Positions 37,957 through 50,704 of a stretch of DNA of 64,000 nucleotides are shown one piece after another. The number at the start of each line of letters is the position of its first letter. Within the stretch, counting starts at the first letter, position 1. Under the pieces are notes generated by a model. That model was not told the DNA's origin and did no database searches. It saw nothing but the letters and a program-made list of their open reading frames with translations. The translations under genes were made by a program, and so were the position numbers. The DNA comes from Mallotus nudiflorus (taxonomy: Eukaryota; Streptophyta; Magnoliopsida; Malpighiales; Euphorbiaceae), in contig CANTUR010000822.1 of the NCBI GenBank assembly GCA_947683625.1, positions 351,855 through 415,854 of the forward strand, read 5' to 3'.

Positions 37957-38606
37957 TGATGTCTGGTCGAACCCTAATCTCAATTCTGTGTTATTCTAGG
38001 ATTTCTGTTAGGTTTATTCTGATGTCTATTATTTATTGTTTGTTTAGTTGCGCCGAGATCGAGGGCTAGTGGACCAGGCCCGTCGGACCCATCTCGAGGA
38101 GTGCACTAATTTGTGAGTTACTATTTTATATATATATGCCTTAGGATGCATGGTTTAGAAATATACGTTTTATTTTGATTAAAATGCATAAATAATGTGA
38201 TTTGTATTTAAGTATATTTTTGGTATATTTTTGGTATATAATAAATTGTATACATGTTTTGTTAATAAATTATATTTAAAATATTTTTAAATATATTTCT
38301 AATTTAAATTGTAATTTGTTTGGATTCATTTGACGTATATATACTCGAAATATACCTGGTTTACTTTTGGTATATTTCCAGTATATATATGGTTTATATT
38401 GTTATTTTATTTAAATTCATGCATCATTTATTTATGAATGAATGTTTTATATTCATTAATGAAGGATATCAATAGAACGTGCTACCTAGTGGGCAGCACT
38501 AGGACCGAGTACGTATCGGTACGCCTATAGCATTTAGGCTATATTACTAACCATTTGTGGATATTGATTGGTTATGATTATTTGATGTGTGAGATATGAT
38601 TTGGGG

Positions 38607-38706
38607 GTGTGATTGCTGGAGCTCGGTTGACCAAGTGTCTCGGGGCTAATCACACTGGTAGTCAGACTGCTGGAGCTCGGTTGACTTAGTGTCTCGGGGC
38701 CAGTCT
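38607..38706 (+). other. Twin hairpins with near-identical loops, LTR block 2
   Basis: Hairpin 1 stem GTGTGATT/AATCACAC (38607-38614, 38648-38655). Hairpin 2 stem AGACT/AGTCT (38664-38668, 38702-38706). Both enclose a 33-nt loop that starts GCTGGAGCTCGGTTGAC and ends GTGTCTCGGGGCY, with only three differences between the two. Present at 18442-18541, 46783-46882, 59583-59682, 63011-63110 and, on the minus strand, 53506-53605. Confidence 0.75.
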
Positions 38707-39415
38707 ACTGTCTAAATGGATTAAGTGGATATATTTGGATTAAGTGAGCCTGTGTGGCTAGAGTGTTGTCTAACACTATTTCTGAGGTTACGATATTCTA
38801 GGGTTCTATGTGATCCTTCATAAAAGATGATTTTCAATAAAATATATATAAAATGATTTTATTGCATCTGTGTGTATTTGCCTGTATATATATTAGATAT
38901 ATATATACTGTTGATTGTATGCATTGTCATTTAGTGTGTATGTATATATATTATAGTAATTCACTCAGTGAGGTCTGACTCCCCTCCGTTGATAATTTTT
39001 CAGGAGAGTCAACATCTTCAGACCTCAGTAGCAGGCCTATACGCCGGATTTCTTCCGCCCCGGCTTCTTTGTGTAAACTGCTTACTTGAGTCTTATTTTT
39101 ATAATCTAGACACTTCAGTAGTTGTAAATTAATTTATGGGATTTTATGTATTTTATTTATGTGAGATATTGTATTATATTTGAGAACTGGATTTGTATTA
39201 AAAGATTTATATATATATGAGATGAGATTTGACTTAAATCCAGTTGGTGAAAATAATATTATGATATTTATGATTTTTATTTCCGCTGCATTTGATATTG
39301 TAATTATTATTATTGCATGTTTATTTTATTTTTAGGCTTGCTACGGGTTCCGGATTTGAAAGAATTCCCGTTCCTTAGCGTCGGTCATGGCCCCTGTTTT
39401 GGGTCGTGACAAAGT

Positions 39416-39427
39416 TGGTATCAGAGC
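39416..39427 (+). other. Primer-binding site (initiator Met tRNA)
   Basis: TGGTATCAGAGC, the standard plant complement of the initiator methionine tRNA 3' end, 4 nt after the 5' LTR. Confidence 0.9.
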
Positions 39428-39608
39428 GGAGTTCTGTGTTAGGGCTTAGTTATGTGAGTTGTGGCCTTAGTTTTCAGAGTTGTGTTTTCTGTTGAACTAC
39501 TGCAGTGAATTAGGTTCGAGTATGTCTTGATGAGTATTCCTTGCTTAGTTTTCTGCGTTATTCCTCCTTTATCTGTTTCATCTGAATCTTTTCGTTTGTC
39601 TTTTCAGT

Positions 39609-42600
39609 ATGAGGAGGTTAGCGCGTGTCGCTCCACCGGTCATTGAGGCCGAGGATGATGAGTCTTTTTAGGATGAGGTTTTACCTCATGAGCAGCCAGT
39701 TAGACGTAGAGGTCATGGCAGAGGTAGACCTCGAGGAGCGACAGGTCACCGTAGGCAGAGAGAGTTATAGGACGAGGAGCCTGTAGAGCCTGAGTTTGAT
39801 GTTCCTGTTCCTCCAGTTGTTCAGCCTGTTCAGCCTGCCTATCAGTAGGGTATGTCTGACCCTGAGGCAGCTTTATTCTATGCCCGAGTTGGCAGAATTA
39901 TTTTTGATGGTACTTCTGATCCGTTAGATTTTCTGCATGCAATTGAGACTAGGACTCGGACTGCTCATACCGAGTACCAACGGATCATGATCGTCGAGTT
40001 GTCTATCGAGGGACCAACCTTAGATTGGTTCATTCAGATGATCCAGCCTTATATGATGACGATGACCTAGGCTCAGTTCCGAGAGCGATTTATGAGGAGA
40101 TTTTATCTAGAGCCTCTTCGTTTGAGCTATCGTCTTCGTTTGACCAATATTTCTCATGGAGATCGATCTGTAGAGGAGTACACCCTAGAGTTTCTTCGTC
40201 TGGGTAGATATGCTAAGGATCTGATGCGAGATCAGTATTTCACTGTCACTACATACGTTACTGGTTTAGGTTCAGCTTTGTCTGGTATGCCTACAGCAGG
40301 CCTTACTCTGGAGTCTGTGATTGAGTTGGCTAAGGAGATTGAGCTGAGACTAGTTAGGCAAGGAGCGATGCCTGATTACTACCAGTTAGGAGTTCAGTCG
40401 AGTGGATTGCAGGCTACTCCGTATTCGAGTTTTCATGTTGGTTCGAGTAGTCAGCAGCGAGGTCCGACTCAGTAGAGTCAGAGACAGCAGCAATGAGTGC
40501 ATCGGAGCAGTAGACATGGCCGTGGAGGTCAGCGTAGATTGTTTAGATTTGGGTCAGGTGCTTCGAGCAGCAGCAGTGGTCGTAGTTCTGGATCAGCTGC
40601 CAGCGTTTGCCAGACTTGTGGTAGAGTCCATCAGGGATCGTGTTATCTGACACCATTGACATGCTTTAGATGCGGGCAGACAGGATATTTTGCCAGATCG
40701 TGTCCTTATTTCGGGTATCAGCAGCCGCGGATTCCGCGATTCCCATAGCAGTCGATTACTAATGCTGCACCTGTGCCATTTTAGTTACCACCAGTTCAGC
40801 ATCAGAGTTCCACTCAGTTTGTTCCACAACAGAGTCGTGGTAGAGGTACTAGAGGAGGTGCCAGAGGTGTTGGCTAGGCTTCTACCAGTCAGCAGGGAGG
40901 TCAAGGTCAGGCCAGAGTCTTTCATCTCACTCAGCAGGATGCTCAGGCATCTAATGCAGTCGTGGCAGGTATTGTTTCTGTTTGTTACCTGGATGCATGG
41001 GTTTTGTTTGATCCGGGTGCCACACATTCGTTTGTTTCTCCCGTTTTTGCTTCTAAATCTTATTGGCAAGCTTCGAGGATGGCTTTTCCTTTGTCTGTTG
41101 CCACTCCTCTGAGTGATTCCTTGGACACCGATATTGTTCTTTCTAGTTATCCAGTTCTCATGTGAGATAGAGAATTACCCGCTGATTTAATTTTGTTAGA
41201 TGTGATGGAGTTTCATGTTATTCTGGGAATGGATTGGTTATCTCAACACTATGCCATGGTAGATTGCAGGAATAAAGAGGTGACTTTCAGAATTCCTGAT
41301 GAAGTAGAGTTTAAATTTATTGGTGATAGGAGTTCAGCACCTCAGAATCTTATTTCTGCTATTACAGCTAAAAAGTTATTGAGGAAAGGTTGTCAAGGAT
41401 ATTTGGCATTGGTCAGGGATACTTCAGTGGAGAAGTTATTACTCACAGATGTTCCTGTTGCTTGTGAGTTTCCTGATGTTTTTCCCGAGGAGTTGCCAGG
41501 TTTACCACCTCATAGAGATATTGAGTTCTGTATAGATGTGGTTCTAGGTACTACTCCTATATCTATGCCACCCTATCGAATGGCTCCTGCAGAGATGAAA
41601 GAGTTGAAGGAGCAGTTGTAAGAGTTATTGGATAAGGGTTTTATCAGACCTAGTGTTTCTCCTTGGGGTGCACCAGTCCTATTTGTGAAGAAGAAGGATG
41701 GTATCCTGAGACTGTGCATTGACTACAGAGAACTGAATAAGGTGACAGTGAAGAACAAGTATCCTCTCCCGAGGATAGATGATTTGTTTGATCAGCTACA
41801 GGGTGCACAGTTCTTTTCTAAGATTGACTTGAGGTCGGGTTATCATCAGCTGCGGATTAGTGAAGCTGATATTTCTAAGACAGCATTCTGCATGCGATAT
41901 GGCCATTATGAGTTTCTGGTGATGTCTTTTGGGTTGACTAATGCACCAGCAGCTTTTATGGACCTGATGAATAGGGTATTCAGACCGTATGTGGATCAGT
42001 TTATAGTAGTCTTCATCGATGATATACTGGTATATTCGAGGAGTATGGAGGAGCATGTATATCACTTGAGGATTGTACTACAGACACTGAGAGATCATAA
42101 GCTTTATGCTAAATTCTCAAAGTGTGATTTCTGGATGGAGAGTGTTTCTTTTCTTGGACACGTAGTGTCTAAAGAAGGTATCCATGTTGATCCATAGAAG
42201 GTTGAGGCAGTATCTGAGTGGGCTAGACCTACTTCTGTTACAGAGAGTCAAAGTTTTCTGGGTTTAGTCGGGTATTATAGGCGGTTTGTGCAAGATTTTT
42301 CCAGAATTACAGCCCCTATGACTCGCTTGACTCAGAAGAATGTTATATTTGAGTGGTCAGAAGCTTGTGAGAATAGTTTCCAGTTGTTAAAGGAGAAGTT
42401 GACCACAGCGCCAGTATTAGCTTTGCCTAATAGTGTGGATAAGTTCACAGTTTATTGTGATGCCTCTAGAATTGGTCTTGGTTGTGTGTTGATGCAGAAT
42501 GGAAGGGTGATAGCCTATGCTTCGAGGCAGTTGAAGAAGCATGAGCAGAACTATCCTACACATGATCTTGAGATGGCTGCAGTGATCTTTGCTTTGAAGA

Positions 42601-44360
42601 TCTGGAGACATTATTTGTATGGGGTGACTTGTGAGATATTTACTAATCACAAGAGCCTTAAGTACATTTTTCAGCAGAGAGATTTGAATTTGAGGCAGAG
42701 GAGATGGTTGGAACTATTAAAAGACTATAATTGCGAGATTCTATATCATCCGGGTAAAGCTAATGTGGCAGCAGATGCCTTGAGTAGGAAGTCCTCAGGT
42801 AGTCTTGCTCACATCGGTGTTGAGAGGAGACCATTGATCCAGGAGTTACATCTGTTGGTGGATCAAGGTTTGATGGTGAAGATTAGTAGATCAGGTGGAC
42901 TGCTAGCTCAGTTTAAAGTACGATCTGTGTTGAGGGATAGGATTAAAGCAGCTCAGAGCCGAGATCCTATTCTAGAAGAGCTTGCAGAGAATGTTCGAGC
43001 AGGGAAGTTTACTGATTTCACGCTCGATGATGATGGTGTGTTGTGGATCAGTGATAGATTGTGTGTTCCTGATGTGGATGATTTGAGAGAAGAGATCCTA
43101 GAGGAAGCACATTCTACAGCCTATAGCGTACATCCAGGTGTTACTAAGATGTACCACAATATCAGAGATTTATACTGGTGGGATGGATTGAAGAAGGATG
43201 TCGCTGATTATGTTGCTAAGTGTTTGACTTGTCAGCAAGTGAAAGCTGAACATCAGAAATCTTCTGGGAAGCTTCAGCCTCTTCCTATTCCCGAGTGGAA
43301 GTAGGAAATGATAGCTATGGATTTTGTGATAGGTTTACCTCATTCGAAGGATGGATACGATTCTATCTGGGTGATTGTAGATAGGTTGATGAAGTCTGCA
43401 CATTTCTTACCTATGAAAGCCACTTATTCTGTAGCTAGATTGGCGAAGTTGTACGTGAAGCATATCATATGCCTTCATGGAGTACCTGTGTCCATTGTGT
43501 CAGATAGAGGTTCGGTGTTTACTTCTTGTTTTTGGCAGAAGTTGCAGGAAGCGATGGGCACTAGGTTGGATTTTAGTACTACTTTTCATCCTCAGACAGA
43601 TAGTCAGTCTGAGAGGACGATCCAGACACTGGAAGATATGTTGAGGATGTGTGTCCTGGATTTGGGAGGTAGCTGGGATGATCATTTGCCACTCGTTGAG
43701 TTTGCATATAATAACAGCTACCATAGCAGTATTGGCATGGCACCATATGAGGCGTTGTATGGAAGGAAGTGTAGATCCCCTTTCAGTTGGGATGAGATTG
43801 GTGAGAGAGCTTTGACTGGACCTGAGATGGTTCAGGATGCTGCAGAGAAAGTCACCGTGATTAAGCGCAAATTAGAGACCGCAGTTAGCAGACAGAAGAG
43901 TTATACGGATCTTAGGCACAGAGATGTGGAGTTTCAGGTTGGAGATTTCATTTTTCTAAAGATATCTCCGTTGAAGGGTGTGATGAGATTTGGCAGGAAG
44001 GGTAAGTTGGCACCGAGATACATTGGACCGTTTGAGATTCTGGAGAGAGTTGGCACTGTTGCATATCGATTGGATTTGCCTCCCAGTATGTCGCAAGCGC
44101 ATCCAGTATTTCATATCTCGATGTTGGGGAAGTATATCTCAGACCCTTCACACGTGTTGCAGCCTGACAGTGTGGAAGTGAGTGAAGATTTGACATTTGT
44201 GGAAGAACTTGTGGCGATCGTAGATTATCAAGTTCGACAGTTGCGATCGAAGCAGATTCCGATGGTCAAGGTTCTATGGCGTAGTGACAGAGTTGAGGAG
44301 CATACGTGGGAGACTGAAGATGAGATTCGAGCTTCTTACCCGTATCTCTTTCCTTCCTGA
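39609..44360 (+). pseudogene. Gag-Pol polyprotein with 13 in-frame stops and no frameshift
   Basis: One frame of 1584 codons from ATG 39609 to TGA 44358. Domains: Gag core about 82-289; zinc knuckle C352, C355, Y360, C365 (Tyr where His is usual); protease D468 in FDPGATHSF; RT with FIDD at 802-805; RNase H (YCDASRIGLG); integrase with the HPG and CLTCQQ zinc part, SDRGSVFTS and the QSERTIQTLEDM block; and a chromodomain near the end (VLWRSDRVEEHTWETEDEI). Internal stops start at 39669, 39768, 39846, 40068, 40473, 40494, 40746, 40782, 40875, 41163, 41619, 42195 and 43302: ten TAG, two TGA and one TAA. An acceptor-like TTTTCAG (39602-39607 region) sits just before the ATG. Confidence 0.93.
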
Positions 44361-44403
44361 TCCTGTAATCTTTTCTTTTTGGAATTCGGGGACGAATTCC
44401 TGT

Positions 44404-44416
44404 AAGGGGGGAAGAC
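44404..44416 (+). other. Polypurine tract of the Tekay-like element
   Basis: AAGGGGGGAAGAC immediately before the 3' LTR, preceded by the GGGGACGAATTCC segment usual in this type of element. Confidence 0.85.
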
Positions 44417-47400
44417 AGTAATATCCCGTGTTTTTAAATATTTTTACACTGTACTGGGATATACAGTGTTAATAATTTTAGTATATGTATCATGATATTT
44501 TACGAGGTTGATGTGTATTTAAGATCTATTTTAATTATTGTGTATTATTTATAGTGCTTTACGTAAAATTTTCTCGGGACTTGCATTTTCGGGGAAATTT
44601 TCACGTAAATAATTTATTATTAATTATTTTAAATATATTTTCGGACTTGCATGAACTCATACATATTTTTAAATTACTAAATAGAGCGTATGTGTGTATA
44701 TATTTATTTAATTAGGGTTTAGTATTTTACCCTAATATTTAATTAATTAATTAATTATTTTATTATTTTTAATTAATATTAAATTTTAAAATATTAAATA
44801 TTAAGTGTGTGGATGTGATTTTTTTCAAATATTTTATTAAAATTATTTTTTATTATTATTTTCCTTTTTTTCTTTTTCTTCTTCTTCTTCTTCTCCTTCC
44901 CCGTGCCGACCACTCCCTCACCACCAACCGCCGCTGCAACTGCCGTTCCCCTACCGTCGGTGTGCCTCCCGGCTTGCCACTGTCGTCCCTAGCCGTTCCC
45001 CGCCGCCAGCAGCCTCCTTCCCCGGCGCCGGCAGCCTCTTTTCTTCCATTTTGGCCAAAATTCCTCTCCTCGCCGTTCACCAACTTTTTGGCCACCATTT
45101 TCGACACCGTTGGTCTCTTTCTTCTCCTTGAGCTCCGGTGAGTGTGATTCTAGCTTTGGTTTGAGCTTAAATGGTCTTGATTTGCTTAGGTTTTGAATTT
45201 TCCAATTCGGCCATATTAGGGTTTTTGATTTTTTTGAGTTTTGAATTGATTGATTCATGAAAACTCCCTTCACAAATGTTGATCCTAGTAGCTTAATATA
45301 CATTTATGAATTTTTGGAGATTTTTTGGATTTTTGGGTAATTTTGAATATTTTAATATTATTTTCTAATTTTTGGAAATTAATTATTTAAATTATGAAAT
45401 TATGGTTTATGGTTAAATTAGGTGTTTAAATGAATTATAGGATTTTATTTGGAATTTTTATGAATTTCTATGTATTTATTTTGAATTATTGAAGTTTATG
45501 TAATTTTGGGAAAATTAGGTTAAATGTGTTTTTATTTGAAATTAATTGATAAATTGAGTTTAATTATTAATATTATTGATAAATATGTTGAGAAAATTAA
45601 TTTTTGATAATTGTATAATTTTTGGAGTAATTATAGTATATTTATATATATAAGGGCATTTTGGTAATTTTACCCTAAATTGGCTAAAAATGTAATTTAA
45701 TTAGTTTTAATAGTTATTTAAGGTATAAAAATGATTTCTACAATTTATTTGGTATTTTTAACTAATTAAAACTATTTTTCGTGAATTATTTTCAATTATA
45801 TATATAATATACGGTTTTACTAATAAAATGAGTTGTTATCGGTTTTTACTGTGTTTTAAGGTTAATTATGTAATTTCTACGTATAAAATGGATTTCTATG
45901 TTATAAGGGTATTTTTGGTATTTCTAAAATTATTCTGTGATTGTGGATCCCGGTCGGTAGATTGTAGTCTGGAGTCCGACCGAGGGGTTGTGGTTGAGTG
46001 TTGAGCTCGTATTTCAAAGTGTGTTTCTTTGCAGGGTCGGCTCTACTCTTTGAGTAGAGAGATGTCCATTTTATAGGGGAGGTTTTGTCGAATTTTTGGT
46101 AGAATTCTCGTAAAACGTGATATCCGGTTGAACCCTAATCTCAATTCTGTGTTTAATACTCTAGATCGAATTCTAGGATTTCTGTTAGGTTTATTCTGAT
46201 GTCTATTATTTATTGTTTGTTTAGTTGCGCCGAGATCGAGGGCTAGTGACCAGGCCCGTCGAACCCATCTCAAGGAGCGCACTCATTTGTGAGTTACTAT
46301 TTTATATATATATGCCTTAGGATGCATGGTTTAGAAATATACGTTTTATTTTGATTAAAATGCATAAATAATGTGATTTGTATTTAAGTATATTTTTGGT
46401 ATATTTTTGGTATATAATAAATTGTATACATGTTTTGTTAATAAATTACATTTAAAATGTTTTTAAATATATTTCTAATTTAAATTGTAATTTGATTGGA
46501 TTCATTTGACGTATATATACTCGAAATATACCTGGTTTACTTTTGGTATATTTCCAGTATATATATGGTTTATATTGTTATTTTATTTAAATTCATGCAT
46601 CATTTATTTATGAATGAATGTTTTATATTCATTAATGAAGGATATCAATAGAACGTGTTACCTAGTGGGCAGCACTAGGACCGAGTACGTACCGGTACGC
46701 CTATAGCATTTAGGTTATATTACTAACCATTTGTGGATATTGATTGGTTATGATTATTTGATGTGTGAGATATGATTTGGGGGTGTGATTGCTGGAGCTC
46801 GGTTGACCAAGTGTCTCGGGGCCAATCATACTGGCAGTCAGACTGCTGGAGCTCGGTTGACTTAGTGTCTCGGGGCCAGTCTACTGTCTAAATGGATTAA
46901 GTGGATATATTTGGATTAAGTGAGTCTGTGTGACTAGAGTGTTGTCTAACACTATTTCCGAGGTTGCGATACTCTAGGGTTCTATGTAATCCTTCATAAA
47001 AGATGATTTTCAATAAAAAATATATAAAATGATTTTATTGCATCTGTGTGTATTTGCCTGTATATATATTAGATATATATATACTATTGATTGTATGCAT
47101 TGTCATTTAGTGTGTATGTATATATATTATAGTAATTCACTCAGTGAGGTCTGACTCCCCTCCGTTGATAATTTTTCAGGAGAGTCAACATCTTCAGACC
47201 TCAGTAGCAGGCCTATATGCCGGATTTCTTCCGCCCTGGCTTTTTTGTGTAAACTGCTTACTTGAGTCTTATTTTTATAATCTAAACACTGCAGTAGTTG
47301 TAAATTAATTTATGGGATTTTATGTATTTTATTTATGTGAGATATTGTATTATATTTGAGAACTGGATTTGTATTAAAAGATTTATATATATATGAGATG

Positions 47401-47587
47401 AGATTTGACTTAAATCCAGTTGGTGAAAATAATATTATGATATTTATGATTTTTATTTCCGCTGCATTTGATATTGTAATTATTATTATTGCATGTTTAT
47501 TTTATTTTTAGGCTTGCTACGGGTTCCGGATTCGAAAGAATTCTCATTCCCTAGCGCCGGTCATGGCCCCTGTTTTGGGTCGTGACA
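44417..47587 (+). repeat. 3' LTR of the Tekay-like element (copy B')
   Basis: 3171 bp, collinear with the 5' LTR, with scattered substitutions and small indels (for example a shorter pyrimidine tract near 44870-44895). It ends GGGTCGTGACA, followed by CCTAG. The donor-like CCGGTGAGTG near 45135-45145 is intact here but GATGAGTG in the 5' LTR. Confidence 0.93.
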
Positions 47588-47592
47588 CCTAG

Positions 47593-48740
47593 GAATTAAA
47601 CTCATGACCTCTTGATCATAGGTGCCTCCCCTTTGCCATTTAGGCTAAGGAACATTGGCGCCCAAAATTCTTTTGGGATATACAATTTTTATTGTTATGA
47701 TTTTACTTTTTGGCATTTAAATACCTTCACTTTGGTACTTTTCTAACAAATATTATTTAAAATATACATTTTAATGTAAAGATAATATGCATTTTTACTA
47801 GTAAAATCATATAATATGTAATATATCATTCAACTAATTACAACAAATTAAAAAAAATTAAATTTAAATATATTTTTAATTCAATTATGAATAAAAAATA
47901 ATTTTTAAAATAAATTTACAATACTTTTGAAAATAACCAATTTATTACATTGATCATAAATCATATATAAAATAAATTTATCATTGAAATTTAATATTAT
48001 ATTAATATTTTCTCAAGAAAAAATAATGATGTTAGTTAGAGGGATATTAAAGTGCAAAAAACGTGAAATAAAAGATACTTAAATGTCAAAAAAACCATAT
48101 CATTGATTTTGCCAACAAAGAGAGGACAAGTAGTTAAATGGTATAATTTTCTCTCTCATGTTAGTTAATATATCAAAAGATTAATACTTATTTGACCTCT
48201 TTTTAAGTTAAAAAAAATTAAAAAAAAAGTGAAGTGATCATGAACAAGTGGAGTTGATTACTACATAATATATTGTTTGATAATAATAATGACTCATTTG
48301 ACAACAAAATCATGTGCCCCATGCCATCCATTCCATGGCTTCTAATTACCTTGAATGACCTAAATTGACCAACTTAGTTAAAAATTAATCACTTTGTTAC
48401 ACACTTTATATATATTAATAATAACATATATTTTTTCATCAAAAAATAATATCATCTATTTTATAATGTAGAATTGTTAATTATCCTTTCCTTTTCCTTT
48501 GTATTCTACATTTAAAATAAAAATAGAGACAACATTGAAAGAGAGGTTTATTTAATGAAAAGAAAATCACTGTTTTAGTTGAAAAGAAAAAATTGAAATG
48601 GGAAAGAAAATGGGAGGGACACTCTCCAACTATGTAGCTGAATAACTTTTTTGTTTTGGATTTGTTCTTTAGCCGCAAGTTTGATTAAATGATATTTCAG
48701 TTTTAATTCAATAATACATACATACTATGGGCGGTGGGGT
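47593..48740. other. AT-rich intergenic DNA
   Basis: No gene or clear element seen. The first 80 bp continue the sequence into which the Tekay-like element inserted. The remainder is very AT-rich with short A and T runs. Confidence 0.5.
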
Positions 48741-50704
48741 ATAGGCTACGCACCTAAGTGTATGGTGACCATGTACTGTGTGGGCTTAAGGTCCACTAGG
48801 GTTACTAAATGGGTTTTTAAGGTTCAAAAGGACATGAAGTTGTCACCCAAATGAAAATCAAGACATTTTATAGCAACTGGATTCTATGAAGGTTTCTAGA
48901 AGCCGTCATTAGAGATTCAGGTTCAGAAATGGGCTTTGAATGCCCACCTAACCTTGCGGTTGGACTCCACTTATATTTTTTATTTTATTACCCATGATTA
49001 TCAAATTATTTCTTTATTATTGTGGTTTGTAAGTGCTTTCAATTTTATAATTTAATTTGAGTTTGCACATTAATCCTTTTGCATATTTATTACCTTAGCA
49101 TTCAAAACAAATATTGAGAATAAATTTACAAACATTCATTCTAAAAAAATGGGGAAAGGATTAGGGATTACAATAATCTATATAATTATTACAATAATTA
49201 ACCCAAATTAAACATCTCAAGAACTAATTAATTCACTAAATACATAGTGATTAAAAATCACTAAAACCTACAACAAATAATAAAAGTTTCACATTCAAAA
49301 GAATAGTTTTATTTGCAAAATAATTTGAATTACATTAATGTAAACATAGGCATGTAGGTTCATATAAACATAGATTGATTATTCAACCAATCCTAAAAGT
49401 ATGGCATTCATATGCAATATCAAGAAAAAAGGGCAGCATATACATATCATATACCAAAAATATACTAAAAAAAACACTAAAATGAAGCAAAATCGTGCAA
49501 GATTCTGCATGAAAGGCGATCGCCACTAGGTTAAGAGGAGATGCCCCTTTGAAAAGGCAAGGTGTGAACCTCTTCAACAGGCACAGCAACATAAAAAACT
49601 ATACATTTCTTAAATCCTAAGCAACTCAAATATTCATGCAAATCAACGTAAACTAGAAACTAAGAACTTAATAATTCACATATTCAAACTCTAGATACAA
49701 TCCTAAGAAAGTAATAAACACAAAAAGATATAAAATAAAGAAATAAAATTTCACACAAAGTAAAGAACTCAAAGCTTGAAAATGGGGATTCTCCCTGGTT
49801 TGGACTCATTTGGTGCTCCTAACTGAAGCCCTCAAAGCTTGTTTGGCTCATTTTTGAAGTATTGAATGCAAGAATCTCCTTCCTTTTTCCCAAGAAAGGG
49901 ATTCCTAGCGTCAAGTTCCATTTTTTCCTTTTTCTTCCTTCTCTTTTCTCAAGAACATTTTTTTCTCTCTTTTGCTCTCCCTCTAGTTTTTTTTTTGACA
50001 ATGGCCACCCCTTTCTTTAATAGCCAAAAACTTCCTTTTAAGTCCCTCCCTCCCTCTTTTCAATTTCCCCAAAAAGTCAAGGTTACTTTCCACCTTCCCT
50101 TTTCATCATTGGTTCCCTTCTTTTCTCATTATTTCATGCCCCAAAAATCCTATGGTTTTCTTTAAAACTATAAACTAGAGCTAAGAAAGTTGAATTTTAT
50201 ATTAAATGTACTAATAAGCATTTATTTCTGCAGGAGACAGGTGTGAAGAGGCGACGCCTCTTTGGTGAGGTGTCGTCTCACAGATGGCCAAAGTGAAGAG
50301 GCAATGCCTCTTCACCAAGCATGTTGGGCCTTTGGGCCTAAAAGGCCTAGTTTGGGCTTGACAAAGAGCTAATGGGCTTAGTGCTTTGGGTTTTGGCTAG
50401 ATATGAAAGCTTCATACTAGGTTTAATCTATCGAATCCATTCTAAAGGAAATCTCAGGCTCTTCTTGCATTCAAAATTTAGACTATCACATCATTGGACT
50501 TTTATTACAAACCGATCAAACTGAGGGTGTCCATAGTTTACCCCTTTGGTTTTTCAAAAAATGGATTTATGAAATTTATTTTTGAAAAAGCAACGTGCAC
50601 AACAAATAGCAAGAACAACATAATTGACTTACAAGATTCACTTGGGCCGTTAGTTTCGTGAATTTAAACCCAAAGGGTCAAACTTTGACTTAAAACGTGA
50701 TCAT

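Larger units (their letters stand above)
36196..39411 (+). repeat. 5' LTR of the Tekay-like element (copy B)
   Basis: 3216 bp, ending GGGTCGTGACA. Mostly AT-rich with GC-richer islands at about 36715-36955, 37874-38112, 39004-39100 and 39336-39411. The first island follows a pyrimidine tract (about 36650-36715). The islands are bounded by splice-like sites, and the LTR holds two stem-loop blocks (37880-37956 and 38607-38706) conserved in the other copies. A short open frame in the first island (36599-36958) recurs in the 3' LTR but is low-complexity and probably not a gene. Confidence 0.93.
36196..47587 (+). mobile_element. Full-length Tekay/Del-like Ty3/gypsy chromovirus
   Basis: 11,392 bp flanked by CCTAG on both sides (36191-36195 and 47588-47592). 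LTRs 36196-39411 and 44417-47587 look nearly identical, so insertion was recent. Internal order: iMet primer site, leader, gag with zinc knuckle, protease, RT, RNase H, integrase, chromodomain, polypurine tract. Long LTRs, the iMet primer site and the C-terminal chromodomain point to the Tekay (Del) lineage. The single frame has 13 in-frame stops, so this copy cannot make its own polyprotein. Both LTRs lack the first T of the usual TG end (CG and AG instead). Confidence 0.95.

Noticed and set aside
39609..44360. Stop-codon recoding or suppression as the reason for many TAG codons in gag-pol
   Set aside because: Two TGA and one TAA also occur, and all fit single transitions at expected Gln, Arg or Trp codons. 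Decay is simpler.
49866..50165. 99-codon Phe/Ser-rich plus-strand ORF
   Set aside because: A T/C-rich stretch without recognisable domain in retroelement-like DNA; probably chance.
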